From: an uncultured Oxalicibacterium sp.
GTDB lineage: Bacteria > Pseudomonadota > Gammaproteobacteria > Burkholderiales > Burkholderiaceae_D
NCBI RefSeq assembly: GCF_913776015.1
Contig: NZ_CAJYMD010000066.1
Coordinates: 37,156-101,155, forward strand
DNA: 64,000 bases
Reading direction: 5' to 3'
The notes below the pieces were generated by a model. It saw only the letters and a program-made list of their open reading frames with translations, made no database searches and was not told the origin of the DNA. The translations under genes were made by a program, and so were the position numbers. This document shows, in pieces, positions 21,572 to 31,492 of the stretch (the stretch's first letter is position 1; every line of letters begins with the position of its first letter).

Positions 21572-21595
21572 AAAAAGCCCGCGTGAGCGGGCTTC
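21572..21595 (-). terminator. Rho-independent terminator
   Basis: AAGCCCGCtcacGCGGGCTTTTTG on the minus strand, downstream of the 21637 stop. Confidence 0.7.
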
Positions 21596-21636
21596 TATGA
21601 AAATGTCTCTTGGTGCGCCGATCGCACCAGAGAAGA

Positions 21637-22791
21637 TCAGGCTACGGCAACCGCCTTGGCCTGTTTGATTGCCGTGCGTGAACTGCCACGACGATCGCGT
21701 GCATCACGCCATGCTTCGGTTTCACTTTCCGAAATATGTTGCATCTTGCCTTCGCGCGTGACCGAGTAGTTACGATGCACAACCAACTCGTTCATCTTAG
21801 AGCCCGGCGACACGCGCGTGTACTCGAACAACACGCTACGCTCGACATGTGCACCCGCACAAATCTGACTGCCATGACCGATCCAGGTTGGGCCGATGAT
21901 CGTCGCCCCTGCCTCAATGTGGGTGCCGGACCCGATGTAGACAGGACCTTCAATGGTCGTGCCTTCCCAATCGATGCGCGTATTAAGGCCGACCCACAAA
22001 CCTTCGCGAATCTGCGTACCAGGCATCGTCATGTGTGCCAGTTCGCCTTGCAACACGCTTTGCGATACTGCCCAGTAGTCGCGAATATTGCCGATGTCGA
22101 TCCAGTTGAAGAAACGCTTTTGTGCGTAGAACGGCATGCCCTTTTCCACCAGCAGCGGGAAAAGCTGCGAGCCGATGTCGAATTCGGTATCAGGTGGAAT
22201 CAGTTTCAGCACTTCCGGTTCCATGATATAGATACCGGTACTGGCAAACAGCGATTTGGCTTCTTCCGGCTTTGGTTTTTCCTGGAATGACTGGACGCGA
22301 CCCTGTTCATCCATCACGACCATACCGTAGTCGGCCGCTTTTTCGCGCTCGACTTCTTTGGTAATGATGCTGACCATGGCCCCTTTTCGGCGATGTTCGA
22401 ACAAGGCTGACTTGATATCCAGATCGATCAACGCGTCACCGCAAATAACCAGCGTCGTTTCATCGAAGAAATTGCCGAATTCCTGAATTTTCTTCATACC
22501 GCCGGCAGAGCCGATCGGCTTCGGCATGACTTCACCGTTTTCATCCATGAAACCTTCAAAGGAATAGCCGATCTGCGCACCGAAACGCTGACCTTCACCA
22601 AAATATTCCTCGATCTTGTGGTGAAGATAGCTGACATTAACCATGATGTCGCGAATGCCGAACTTCACCAGATGTTCAACCAGATATTCCATCACCGGCT
22701 TACCGAGGATGGGAATCATCGGTTTGGGTAGTTCATAAGTGAGAGGCTGGACACGGGTGCCCTTGCCTGCTGCAAGAATCATTGCTTTCAT
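21637..22791 (-). CDS. Sugar-1-phosphate nucleotidyltransferase with left-handed beta-helix C-terminus
   Basis: MKAMILAAGKGTRVQPLTYELPKPMIPILGKPVMEYLVEHL signature; hexapeptide-like repeats (EGPVYIGSGTHIEAGATIIGPTWIGHGSQICAGAHVE). Confidence 0.92.
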   Translation of the reverse strand: MKAMILAAGKGTRVQPLTYELPKPMIPILGKPVMEYLVEHLVKFGIRDIMVNVSYLHHKIEEYFGEGQRFGAQIGYSFEGFMDENGEVMPKPIGSAGGMKKIQEFGNFFDETTLVICGDALIDLDIKSALFEHRRKGAMVSIITKEVEREKAADYGMVVMDEQGRVQSFQEKPKPEEAKSLFASTGIYIMEPEVLKLIPPDTEFDIGSQLFPLLVEKGMPFYAQKRFFNWIDIGNIRDYWAVSQSVLQGELAHMTMPGTQIREGLWVGLNTRIDWEGTTIEGPVYIGSGTHIEAGATIIGPTWIGHGSQICAGAHVERSVLFEYTRVSPGSKMNELVVHRNYSVTREGKMQHISESETEAWRDARDRRGSSRTAIKQAKAVAVA

Positions 22792-22818
22792 GTTCTCCCT
22801 CTGCTTTTTTTCAATAGG

Positions 22819-23019
22819 TTAGGAATACAAATCGATAGCATCAGCCGTGCATAACGGCGTCATTGCTACGACAGGGAAATTGTGTGATACGCCAGAGGCG
22901 GCGCTTTCTGAAGGGAAGATAACCGGAGATGAAATAAGACCCTTGCCGAAAAAGCCAGTAGCAGCGTCACGATAACGCCTTTGCTGCTCCACACTGGTCT
23001 TGGCCAAGGGAATGTTCAT
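22819..23019 (-). CDS. Possible small protein (66 aa), unsupported by any recognised family
   Basis: ORF MNIPLAKTSVEQQRRYRDAATGFFGKG... in an otherwise empty 360-bp gap. Confidence 0.3.
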   Translation of the reverse strand: MNIPLAKTSVEQQRRYRDAATGFFGKGLISSPVIFPSESAASGVSHNFPVVAMTPLCTADAIDLYS

Positions 23020-23161
23020 GTTTCTTACCTGATCAACCGCATCGTTATACTTCTATAAAGATTATTTAAGCAGCACAAAGTTCATTCTGCCGTGCGCTAA
23101 CGCACGCTTGCAAGGGAAATTGTTTCGCATTTGCAGCATCATCGGCGTCTGGCAATTTCCC

Positions 23162-23620
23162 TCACAGCATTTTTTTGACAAGATAATTCCATTCGCATTT
23201 CGTCACCGGCGTAATGGAGAGACGACTGCCTTTCTGCAGTACCTGCATCGTCTCCAGCGCTGACGCAGCACGCATCTCGGCCAACGGCACCAGTCGCGTT
23301 TTTTTGAGCGCGCGCACGTCTACCAGCATCCAGCGCGGATTTTCACGCGTGGCTTTGGGATCGTAATAAGGACTGTGAGGATCGAACTGCGTTTCATCAG
23401 GGTAGGGTGTGCTCGCCACCTCGGCCAGCCCGGCGATGCCTGGCTCGGGGCAACTGGAGTGGTAGAACAACACGCCATCACCGATCTGCATGGTGTCGCG
23501 CATGAAGTTGCGTGCCTGATAGTTGCGTACACCGGTCCACGGCACGGTCTGGCCCGGCGCGGCAAGGGCATCGTCAATGCTGACTTCGTCAGGTTCGGAT
23601 TTCATGAGCCAGTAACGCAT
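23162..23620 (-). CDS. EVE-domain protein
   Basis: [17 protein letters not shown]...[40 protein letters not shown]; start moved from 23704. Confidence 0.93.
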   Translation of the reverse strand: [152 protein letters not shown]

Positions 23621-23703
23621 GATAGTTTCCTGCGAGATGAAGAACGCGTGCATGGCTAATTGCACAAGCATCATGCAAAAGCCGGACCATGATAAAACGC
23701 GCA

Positions 23704-23735
23704 TAAAAAAACGGCTGCATTTACATGCAGCCGTT
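23704..23735 (-). terminator. Rho-independent terminator after the 6S RNA candidate
   Basis: AACGGCTGCATgtaaATGCAGCCGTTTTTTT on the minus strand. Confidence 0.8.
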
Positions 23736-23742
23736 CATCAAT

Positions 23743-23922
23743 TAGTCCCCGCCTGTGCCGCTTTGCCGGCATCCCGAACCAAGAGGTTCAAGGTGGCCGC
23801 AGTTAGTTCAACTTCGGGTTCATCGGACTAGCGACGATCACTCCCATCGAACAAAATTCCGCGACCGCTGCGCATAAATGGTTCAAGGAATATATGGCAA
23901 TGGCGAACACCGCAGGGAATTG
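23743..23922 (-). ncRNA. ssrS: 6S RNA candidate
   Basis: Located just downstream of zapA as in many proteobacteria; contains the CCTTGAACC...GGTTC segment, CTGCGG-type motif, TTCGCC near the 5' end, and closing-stem complementarity between CCCTGCGGTGT and GCACAGGCGGGG; followed by a terminator. Boundaries approximate. Confidence 0.8.
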
Positions 23923-23966
23923 CAGTTTACCGCAATCGCCCCTTCAAAGAAAGCGTCGCAGCGTGA

Positions 23967-24278
23967 TTAAAACAGTTTTTCTTGTGGTGCGAGTGCGGTA
24001 TCCAACACCGCATGCATCGCGGAAATTTTCTGATGAACTTCCGCCATCGTCATCTCGGACAAAGGCCCTTCCGGCGTCTTGGTAGAAAGCAATTCTGCCG
24101 TCACCCCAAGTGCTGCCGTGACGGCGATGCGATCGGTCCCTTTGATTTTGCCGGCATCGCGAATGGCGCACATCTTTTCATCGAGGTAGGCAACCGCTTC
24201 GCGCAAGGCTTGCTCTTCCTCTTCCTTGCAGGCGAGCTTGTATGGCTGGCCCATGATGGACACATTGACCTGAATCAT
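23967..24278 (-). CDS. zapA: Cell division protein ZapA
   Basis: MIQVNVSIMGQPYKLACKEEEEQALREAVAYLDEKM...AVTAALGVTAELL. Confidence 0.92.
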   Translation of the reverse strand: MIQVNVSIMGQPYKLACKEEEEQALREAVAYLDEKMCAIRDAGKIKGTDRIAVTAALGVTAELLSTKTPEGPLSEMTMAEVHQKISAMHAVLDTALAPQEKLF

Positions 24279-24493
24279 GCTGCCTCTTCCTTCTGTTCTT
24301 CTGGTGCGGGGATTTTTTCGAGCAGCGCTGCCACGCGATCGTGCGCTTCCTGCATGCGTCGCGCGAGTTCGGCGTTTTCTTCGGACAATGCAGACGAACG
24401 CAAACGCAACTCGGCGTTTTCACTGCGCAGCGACTGTGTCAGCGCGGCCAGTTGTTCGATCTTTTCGGAAAGGGTATGGAAGTCGGAAATCAT
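24275..24493 (-). CDS. ZapB-like/TIGR02449 coiled-coil protein
   Basis: MISDFHTLSEKIEQLAALTQSLRSENAELRLRSSALSEENAELARRMQEAHDRVAALLEKIP; overlaps the zapA start by 4 bp. Confidence 0.8.
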   Translation of the reverse strand: MISDFHTLSEKIEQLAALTQSLRSENAELRLRSSALSEENAELARRMQEAHDRVAALLEKIPAPEEQKEEAA

Positions 24494-24643
24494 GCCGCAA
24501 CTATAGTGGCGCAGGCTGGCGAGCGCAATAGATGCAATGAGACGCACCCGCTTTTTTGCACAATGCTGACAATTGTTGAGAAATCACTCGACTTGTCTGC
24601 ATGTTCTTGCAAAGAGCGTTGCCACAGCCTCAATCCATTTCCG

Positions 24644-27600
24644 TCAATCGATTTCGATCAACTGCCCGTCCACGGTAATCAACGCCGTGCGAATCGGCAC
24701 GTTTTGAAATACCAGCGAAGCAGCCGTGCGATAACGCGCCAGTTGCTGCGCATAAGCCAGTCGCTCGCTGTCGAGCAGATTGCGTTTGTAATCGAGAATC
24801 CACAGCGCATCGTCGAACATGACAATGCGATCGAAACGCGCAGTGCCGTCATCGGTAACGATTTCCATCTCATTGCGCGCAAAACGATATTGCGCCGGAT
24901 CGAAAAACTGTGCCAAAGCCGGCTGCGACACAATGGCTTGTGCCTGTGCGCTGACAATTTCTGCCAGCGCCGGTTTGCAAGGTAGCCAGGCTGCAACGAT
25001 TGCCGGATCGATCGCAGCCAGCGGCCATTGCGAACGATGCGTGAGTCTTTCCATCAACGCATGCAAGGCAATGCCTTCGTCGATTTCTTCGGATGCAACG
25101 GGCGCGGGCATCGCCATCGTCTCAGGCGGCATGGGCGGCGGCGCAAAAACCGGCCAGTCAAATTCAATGCCCTGCTCGGTTGCAAACTCTTCTGCACCCT
25201 GATCAACCGGTGCACGCGTTTCACTTGCGGCAAAGCGCGCGTACCAACTGTCTTCCTTGATGCCTTTGCTGCCGTTGGCGACGCCACTGACGATCAACAG
25301 ATGGCGCGCGCGCGTGGCAGCTACATAGAGAAGATTCCAGTTTTCCTGCTCCCCCAAACGTTCTTCTTCTTCAAACAAGTCATTGCGGGCGGCGCCGCGC
25401 TCGTTCTTGCGATGATAGGCAGAGAAATGTGTGGGATGCGGACTGCCCTGCGGCCAGTCGCACAGGATGCCGAGGCTGTCTGCCGCATCCGTACTGTGAT
25501 TCGTGTCCAGCATGACGACGATGGATGCTTCCAGCCCCTTAGCACCATGAATCGTCAGAATGCGTACGGCATCGGCCGCTGCATCGATATCCGCTTCGTT
25601 CGGTGCATCGCTTTCCGCCGACGAACGCAAGCGTCGCAGCGCATCGATGAAACGTGGCAGGCTCGGATAACGACCGGCATCCATGTTCAGCGCCAATTCG
25701 GTAAATGCTTCGATATTGCCGCACACCTGACTGCGCACCAGCGGCGAAGCTGCTTGCACGTAGCGCTCGACAATCTGGCCTTCATGCAGGATGCGATCGA
25801 GCAAATCATGCACGGGCAGATGCGGCATTACTTCCAGCCAACGTTGCAACAAGGCCTGGCCGCGTTGTAATGCGGGCGATGTCAAGCCCGTTACTGCCTG
25901 GCAGAGACGGTCCCACCAACTGCGCTCCGCTTTGTCATTTCTCTCCGCCAGTGAAATCAGGTCTTCGTCGTCGGCACCGACAATCGGCGACTTCAGCACA
26001 TGCGCCAATGCCAGATCGTCATGCGGCGTGATCAGGAAGGTCAACAAGGCGATCAGATCGGCGATTTCAAGCGAATCGAGCAAACCGCCGCGACGATCGG
26101 AAGCAAAAGGAATCCCGACTTCGCGCAGCGCGGTTTCGTAGGCGTTCAGATGCGTGCGTTTCTTGACCAGCAACATGACATCGGACCAGCGCGTACCAGG
26201 CCGTTGCATCATGGCTTCCCTCAAGGCGCGCGCTACCTGTTGCCCCTCTTCCAGACGACGCGCATCCTCTTCCTCTTCACGCGCCGTGGTCAGTGGATCG
26301 CGCAATTGCGCAGGCGTCCAGACTGCTTTTTCTGTATCTTCTTGCTCGATCAGCGGCAGACGCCATACCGTGCCTTCGTCTGCATTCAGTGTCGTCTGTG
26401 CGTGATAAAGCGGATTGTCTTGCAAGGCAAGATTGATGGCATCAACGATACCGGCCGCATTGCGTCGCGTCTGGTTGGTGCGCAGAGCGGCGGCCCCCTG
26501 TTGCGTCAGCAGATCAAGCGCGGCGCGGAACACACGCGGTTCGGCACGACGAAAACGGTAAATCGATTGTTTGGGGTCGCCGACCACGAACATGCTGGGT
26601 CGTTGCACATCGTCGCCGTAAGCCGCCAGCCATGCCTGCACGATGTTCCATTGCAACGGATTGGTGTCCTGAAATTCGTCAAGCAGCACGTGGCGATAAC
26701 GGGCATCGAGACGGCTTTGCAGATAGGCTGCATGCTCGCTGTTGGCCAGCAGACGCCACGCATGCCATTCGAGATCGGCAAAGTCGAATACACGCTGCTC
26801 GGCCTTCACACTCTGATAAATATCGAGATATGCACTGCCGACAGTGAACAGGGCTTCGTTGAAGGCGAAGACGCGCTTCTCGTTGCTGCGCTGCATGCAA
26901 TGCATAAGCGCTTGGCCCAGTTGTTCAAATTCTGTCTGGAATGCCTGCATGCCGTCTTCACCCAACGCCGCGATGACCGCCTTGGTCAAATCTTTGGTCA
27001 CACGATTTTTGCGCGGCTTGCCGCTGGTATCGAAGAATTCATTCGCCAGCAGCGCAAAGTTCTCCAGACTTGCGCCTTCGGACAAGGGCTTCTCGATGGC
27101 TGTGGCACGTTTCTGGTTTTCGCTACTGCCCTGACCGAGCAGGCTTGCCACGCGCAACAGGCGCATATGCAATCTTTCATCCTGCCAGACAGCCAGGCGT
27201 GCATCCTGCTCAAGATCGTCACCGCACAAGGTGCGCAACATCTCAAGCGGTGCTTCGCCTGCTTCGATCGTGGCCCACCATTCGGCACGCTTGTCGATAA
27301 AGCTGTTCAGCAAATCACGCACACGACCATCGCCCACATGCGCATATAAGGTCAGCAAGGCTTGCTTGACGGCCGCCTGTTCGTCCTGCTGCAGCAATTG
27401 CATGAAACGGCCGTAGGTGTCGGCCGCCAGCTCGCCTGTCGATTCCGCCAAGCCGTAACCATGCGGCACGCCGGACGCCAGTGGCGCAATCTGGATCAGG
27501 CGCAAGAACCAGCTATGGAAAGTATCGATCGACAAACCCTGCGGACTGCGCAACACGCGATCATACAAAGCACGTGCCTGCGGCAACATGGTCGGTAGCT

Positions 27601-27925
27601 CGGCTTCGGCAATACCACGCTCGCAGAGCAGCACCCTGGCCTTGTCGTCATCGGCAACGGCGAGTTCTTCGAGTAGCTGCAACAAGCGCTCGTGCATCTC
27701 CTGCGCCGCCTTGCGTGTGAAGGTAATGGCCAGTACCTGCGCCGGTTCGGCCCCGGCCAGCAGCAAACGCAGGATGCGTGCAACCAGCAGCCATGTCTTG
27801 CCGCTACCGGCGCACGCCTCGACCACCACGGAACGTGCAGGATCACACGCCGTTGCCACAAACTGCGCAGCATCAACCGGCTGCTGGTTGATTTCATAGG
27901 CGCGAGGCATATCGTGCATCACCAT
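24644..27925 (-). CDS. UvrD/AddA-like helicase-exonuclease
   Basis: VVEACAGSGKTWLLVARILRLLLAG (Walker A), LAITFTRKAAQEM, VLLDEFQDTNPLQWNI, VGDPKQSIYRFRRAEPRVF, C-terminal nuclease-like RFDRIVMFDDALWILDYKRN. Confidence 0.93.
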   Translation of the reverse strand: MVMHDMPRAYEINQQPVDAAQFVATACDPARSVVVEACAGSGKTWLLVARILRLLLAGAEPAQVLAITFTRKAAQEMHERLLQLLEELAVADDDKARVLLCERGIAEAELPTMLPQARALYDRVLRSPQGLSIDTFHSWFLRLIQIAPLASGVPHGYGLAESTGELAADTYGRFMQLLQQDEQAAVKQALLTLYAHVGDGRVRDLLNSFIDKRAEWWATIEAGEAPLEMLRTLCGDDLEQDARLAVWQDERLHMRLLRVASLLGQGSSENQKRATAIEKPLSEGASLENFALLANEFFDTSGKPRKNRVTKDLTKAVIAALGEDGMQAFQTEFEQLGQALMHCMQRSNEKRVFAFNEALFTVGSAYLDIYQSVKAEQRVFDFADLEWHAWRLLANSEHAAYLQSRLDARYRHVLLDEFQDTNPLQWNIVQAWLAAYGDDVQRPSMFVVGDPKQSIYRFRRAEPRVFRAALDLLTQQGAAALRTNQTRRNAAGIVDAINLALQDNPLYHAQTTLNADEGTVWRLPLIEQEDTEKAVWTPAQLRDPLTTAREEEEDARRLEEGQQVARALREAMMQRPGTRWSDVMLLVKKRTHLNAYETALREVGIPFASDRRGGLLDSLEIADLIALLTFLITPHDDLALAHVLKSPIVGADDEDLISLAERNDKAERSWWDRLCQAVTGLTSPALQRGQALLQRWLEVMPHLPVHDLLDRILHEGQIVERYVQAASPLVRSQVCGNIEAFTELALNMDAGRYPSLPRFIDALRRLRSSAESDAPNEADIDAAADAVRILTIHGAKGLEASIVVMLDTNHSTDAADSLGILCDWPQGSPHPTHFSAYHRKNERGAARNDLFEEEERLGEQENWNLLYVAATRARHLLIVSGVANGSKGIKEDSWYARFAASETRAPVDQGAEEFATEQGIEFDWPVFAPPPMPPETMAMPAPVASEEIDEGIALHALMERLTHRSQWPLAAIDPAIVAAWLPCKPALAEIVSAQAQAIVSQPALAQFFDPAQYRFARNEMEIVTDDGTARFDRIVMFDDALWILDYKRNLLDSERLAYAQQLARYRTAASLVFQNVPIRTALITVDGQLIEID

Positions 27926-30729
27926 GCTCCCTTGCGACACAAGCCACGTACATCGCAGTACTGGCAAACCGACGCTGGCCCGCTGGCTGGCATCGCCGCA
28001 CCGCGATCGATCGCCTGCATGCTGGCGACGATGCGTTGTTCGAGCGCACGCTGCCAGGCATCGAATTCCTCCGCGGCGACTTCGGCAATGCGTTCGCGGC
28101 TTTGTTCTAGCGGCACGTAGGCGGCGCCTGCCAAGGGCGTTGGCGACAGCAAACCGTAAAACGGCAACTGCTGATCTTCTCCCTTGTCGAGCCGCTTCTT
28201 CAGCACTTCAGCCGACGTACTTTTGTAATCGAGCACGACCTGTGCGCCTTGCGCATCGGCATCGATACGATCGATGCGACCATGCAGCACGATGCTGCCC
28301 TCGGCCCATTGCAGGACTTTCTGTGCCTGCTCTTCGCCAAGCATGAATTGCCATCCTTCAGCTTCGCGCGCCGCCACCCACTCCAGATAGGCCGGCATGT
28401 TCTTTTGCCAGCGCGCCTGAAAGCCCAACGCTGCGGCGCTGCGCTGGAGTTCTTCGCCGAATACGCGATCCGAAATCGCCTGCAGCAATGCTGCACGTGC
28501 CTCGCCAGACACAGGATGGTCACGCAAGGACTCATGGAACAAGGCAAGAATGCGATGCAGCCAGTCACCGTAATCGCGCTTTTCCGGCAATTCGGATAAC
28601 TCATCCAGCCCCGAGAGCCTGAGCATGCGCGTTGCAAAGAATTGATACGGGCAGGCAACCAGACTGTTATAGCCGCTGGCCGATAACTTCTGAGGCCGTA
28701 ACAAAGGCGCTGCCGGTGCAGGCATGCGAGGCAGCGCTGTCGTTAAACTGCGCAGAGGCAAGACAGGTTGATAACGCACCAGCAGCGGCAATCCCGCCTG
28801 CTGCAATACCAGCTCAAGTCTTTGCAGCCACGGACTGGGTAAATTGGGTTCGCCATTGCGATGCGCCTGCCACGACATGATGATGCGCGGATTGGCAGAC
28901 AGCAGCTCCACCACATCACGCAGTTGCTGGCGCTGGCGGCTTTCACGCGTGGCAAGCCCGAGTTCGGCACGCACGGCATTGGCAAAGAACAACGTTTCCA
29001 CTGGTCGCGACGGCAGATGTTCAGCATCGGCCCCCACCAGCAGCACGGCATCGAAACTGCGCAGGCGTGCGCCATTGAGTGGCAGCATGACCACGCGTTT
29101 ATCGCGACGTGGTTGCACAAATGCCGTGGCTTCCAGTTGCAGATTCAGGAAAGCACGCCACTCGGCAAACGAGAAATCCTGATCGACTGCAGCGCAATCG
29201 CGCTCGATCAGATCGAACAGATCCAGCACCTGACGGCCGGCTTCATCCTTGAGCAAGGCATCTGTCATGCCGATGGCATCGAATGTGGCGCGCGTGTCGG
29301 CCAGCCAGTTGCAGAGACGACGACGACCGGCATGGCGCATCGCTTCAGCACGCAAGCGCTGCAGCAGCCACTGCGCCTCCGGCGCGCGGGCGCAGGCAGC
29401 CACTACGGCATCCCAACCACCCAAGACATTAGCGCGATGCAGGACGGTTTCGATGAAGATCAGTTGGTCGCCCTTGTCTGCCAACTCGGCAAACACGAAA
29501 GGCGATTTGAGAAAATCGAGCAGGCCTACGGTTTCCGCCTGCGACGCCACGAGTTCGGCCCAGGCGGCTACGGCAGCGGCGGCACGCGTGGTAGACAGTT
29601 TCCATCCGGTTTCGTCAGCCACCTGAATCTGCGCACGCTCCAGCAGTGCGCGCATGCGCCGCGCCACCACGCGATCCTGCGCGACGATCGCAATATGCTG
29701 CAAGCCTTGCTGCAACCACGCGATGATGGCCTGCGCGCCACCGCGTGCCTCGTCTTCCAGGCTGTCGGCCTCGAAAAGCTGCAGGTGGCCGGGTGTCGCG
29801 ATGTCAGCGTGAGCGAGCTGATCGTGCTCGCACATCATGCCCTGTTCGTCGCCGCGCGCCTGCTCATTATTCTGCTCATCACTGTGCTCGGCGACTTCCT
29901 GCCACGCACGCTGCCATATGGGTGCGATGGCAGCGGCACGCCAATCGAGCGTGATGATCGTTACGTGCTGACGCGCCTGCCATTCCGCTAGAAATGCCTG
30001 CTCCATGGCATCCGCTGCAACCGGGCTGATCCAGAACAGTGGCTGATCGGCATGGGTAGCCAGTTCGCGCATGCGCGCAAAGCGCAGCGCAATCGCATCG
30101 CTGGCGTCAAGCTGGCTTTTCCAGATAGTCCATACCAGTTGCGTTTCATCCGACAGCAGTGTGCGGGCCTGCGGTGACAGTTGCGCGAGTGCTGCCTGCC
30201 ATTGTGCATCGGCCGCATCGGGGCTGCCCTGTAGCGCCGGTAACCATGTCTGCGTCAACTCGTCCGACAAGGTCAGCAGCGTTTCGGCCAGCGGCAACAA
30301 ATCGGTATTGCGGCGTGCCGTGAAAAGTTTCTTGAGCCAGCCATGCTGCCGCAGCGAGGCATACAACATCATCAGGCGCTCGCTCGATGCGGTCGCCGTC
30401 ACGCCGACAGACGGCGGCAGCATGCCGATGGCTGCGCCCGGCGTCATGATCACGGGTGGGATGAAGGCGCGGCCGACTTCCCGTGCCAGGGCTTGCCGCA
30501 GCAACTGGATGTGCTCGAACGTCGAAACCAGAACGCGTATGCCGGATAAATCGACGACTGTCGCCTTATTCCGATAGTCCGGCAGCGATTGCCCCAGCAC
30601 GGTACGCGCAGCCTCGTCCCAGAAGCGGGCAGAGGATGGCAAATAAACGGTATCGATCGGTTGGGCGACGGCTGGATTCACGCGGTGGAAAGGTCGAGAA
30701 AGTGGCGCGGCAAAGGGCCGTCCGCGCAT
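27919..30729 (-). CDS. AddB-like DNA repair protein with C-terminal PD-(D/E)XK nuclease (TIGR03623-like)
   Basis: VYLPSSARFWDEAARTVL, LSASGYNSLVACPYQFFATRML, LHGRIDRIDADAQGAQVVLDYKS, C-terminal Cys cluster VCQYCDVRGLC typical of Fe-S AddB-type nucleases. Confidence 0.88.
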   Translation of the reverse strand: MRGRPFAAPLSRPFHRVNPAVAQPIDTVYLPSSARFWDEAARTVLGQSLPDYRNKATVVDLSGIRVLVSTFEHIQLLRQALAREVGRAFIPPVIMTPGAAIGMLPPSVGVTATASSERLMMLYASLRQHGWLKKLFTARRNTDLLPLAETLLTLSDELTQTWLPALQGSPDAADAQWQAALAQLSPQARTLLSDETQLVWTIWKSQLDASDAIALRFARMRELATHADQPLFWISPVAADAMEQAFLAEWQARQHVTIITLDWRAAAIAPIWQRAWQEVAEHSDEQNNEQARGDEQGMMCEHDQLAHADIATPGHLQLFEADSLEDEARGGAQAIIAWLQQGLQHIAIVAQDRVVARRMRALLERAQIQVADETGWKLSTTRAAAAVAAWAELVASQAETVGLLDFLKSPFVFAELADKGDQLIFIETVLHRANVLGGWDAVVAACARAPEAQWLLQRLRAEAMRHAGRRRLCNWLADTRATFDAIGMTDALLKDEAGRQVLDLFDLIERDCAAVDQDFSFAEWRAFLNLQLEATAFVQPRRDKRVVMLPLNGARLRSFDAVLLVGADAEHLPSRPVETLFFANAVRAELGLATRESRQRQQLRDVVELLSANPRIIMSWQAHRNGEPNLPSPWLQRLELVLQQAGLPLLVRYQPVLPLRSLTTALPRMPAPAAPLLRPQKLSASGYNSLVACPYQFFATRMLRLSGLDELSELPEKRDYGDWLHRILALFHESLRDHPVSGEARAALLQAISDRVFGEELQRSAAALGFQARWQKNMPAYLEWVAAREAEGWQFMLGEEQAQKVLQWAEGSIVLHGRIDRIDADAQGAQVVLDYKSTSAEVLKKRLDKGEDQQLPFYGLLSPTPLAGAAYVPLEQSRERIAEVAAEEFDAWQRALEQRIVASMQAIDRGAAMPASGPASVCQYCDVRGLCRKGAW

Positions 30730-30978
30730 TCTATGTGATGTAGCTCACAGTGCTTTTGAAATTTTATAGGCAATCCCACACTTTTGATGAAATTGGGTTA
30801 TGATTTGCGCAGACCCCGCCTGACTACTTCCGGTACGCTCCCCAAAAATACTTGAACCAAACCGTATCGTCGCCATCTGTTGTTGCATCAACAGTACGCG
30901 AACAGGACCGTTACACGGTACGTCATCAAGGCGTTGATTCATTCCCTAATTTTTCCTACTCCTCCCACCGAGGCAAAC

Positions 30979-31305
30979 ATGAGCGAAAACATCAAACACA
31001 TTAGCGATTCGTCTTTTGAAACCGACGTTCTCAAATCCGATCTGCCAGTCCTCGTGGACTTCTGGGCGGAATGGTGCGGTCCGTGCAAGATGATTGCGCC
31101 GATCCTGGAAGAAGTTGCCAAGGAATATGCCGGCAAGATCCAGATCGCCAAGATGGATGTGGACGCCAATCAAGCGGTTCCAGGCAAATTCGGCATTCGC
31201 GGCATTCCGACGCTGATCCTGTTCAAGAATGGAGCTCCTGCAGCGCAGAAAGTCGGCGCTTTGGCCAAAGGTCAATTGACGGCCTTCATCGACAGCAATA
31301 TCTGA
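30979..31305 (+). CDS. trxA: Thioredoxin
   Basis: [47 protein letters not shown]; start trimmed from 30880. Confidence 0.97.
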   Translation: MSENIKHISDSSFETDVLKSDLPVLVDFWAEWCGPCKMIAPILEEVAKEYAGKIQIAKMDVDANQAVPGKFGIRGIPTLILFKNGAPAAQKVGALAKGQLTAFIDSNI

Positions 31306-31492
31306 TCGATCGACGGTTGCAGGAAACGGCGATGCGCCCGCATCGCCGTTGAACGAATACCGCATCGCACAGATGGCTCAAAGAGCAATCACAGCACAAA
31401 CAGTCCAACAAGTTTTAACGAGACAGCAGTAGCACTCACCGCAGTTCCCTCCCCCACCTCTTATTTTTCCCGTCCGGGACACACGCACGACT

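Noticed and set aside
26000-27349. 449-aa ORF antisense to the AddA-like gene
   Set aside because: Shadow ORF; the sense strand has full helicase motifs.
28861-29991. 376-aa ORF antisense to the AddB-like gene
   Set aside because: Shadow ORF with no recognisable domain.
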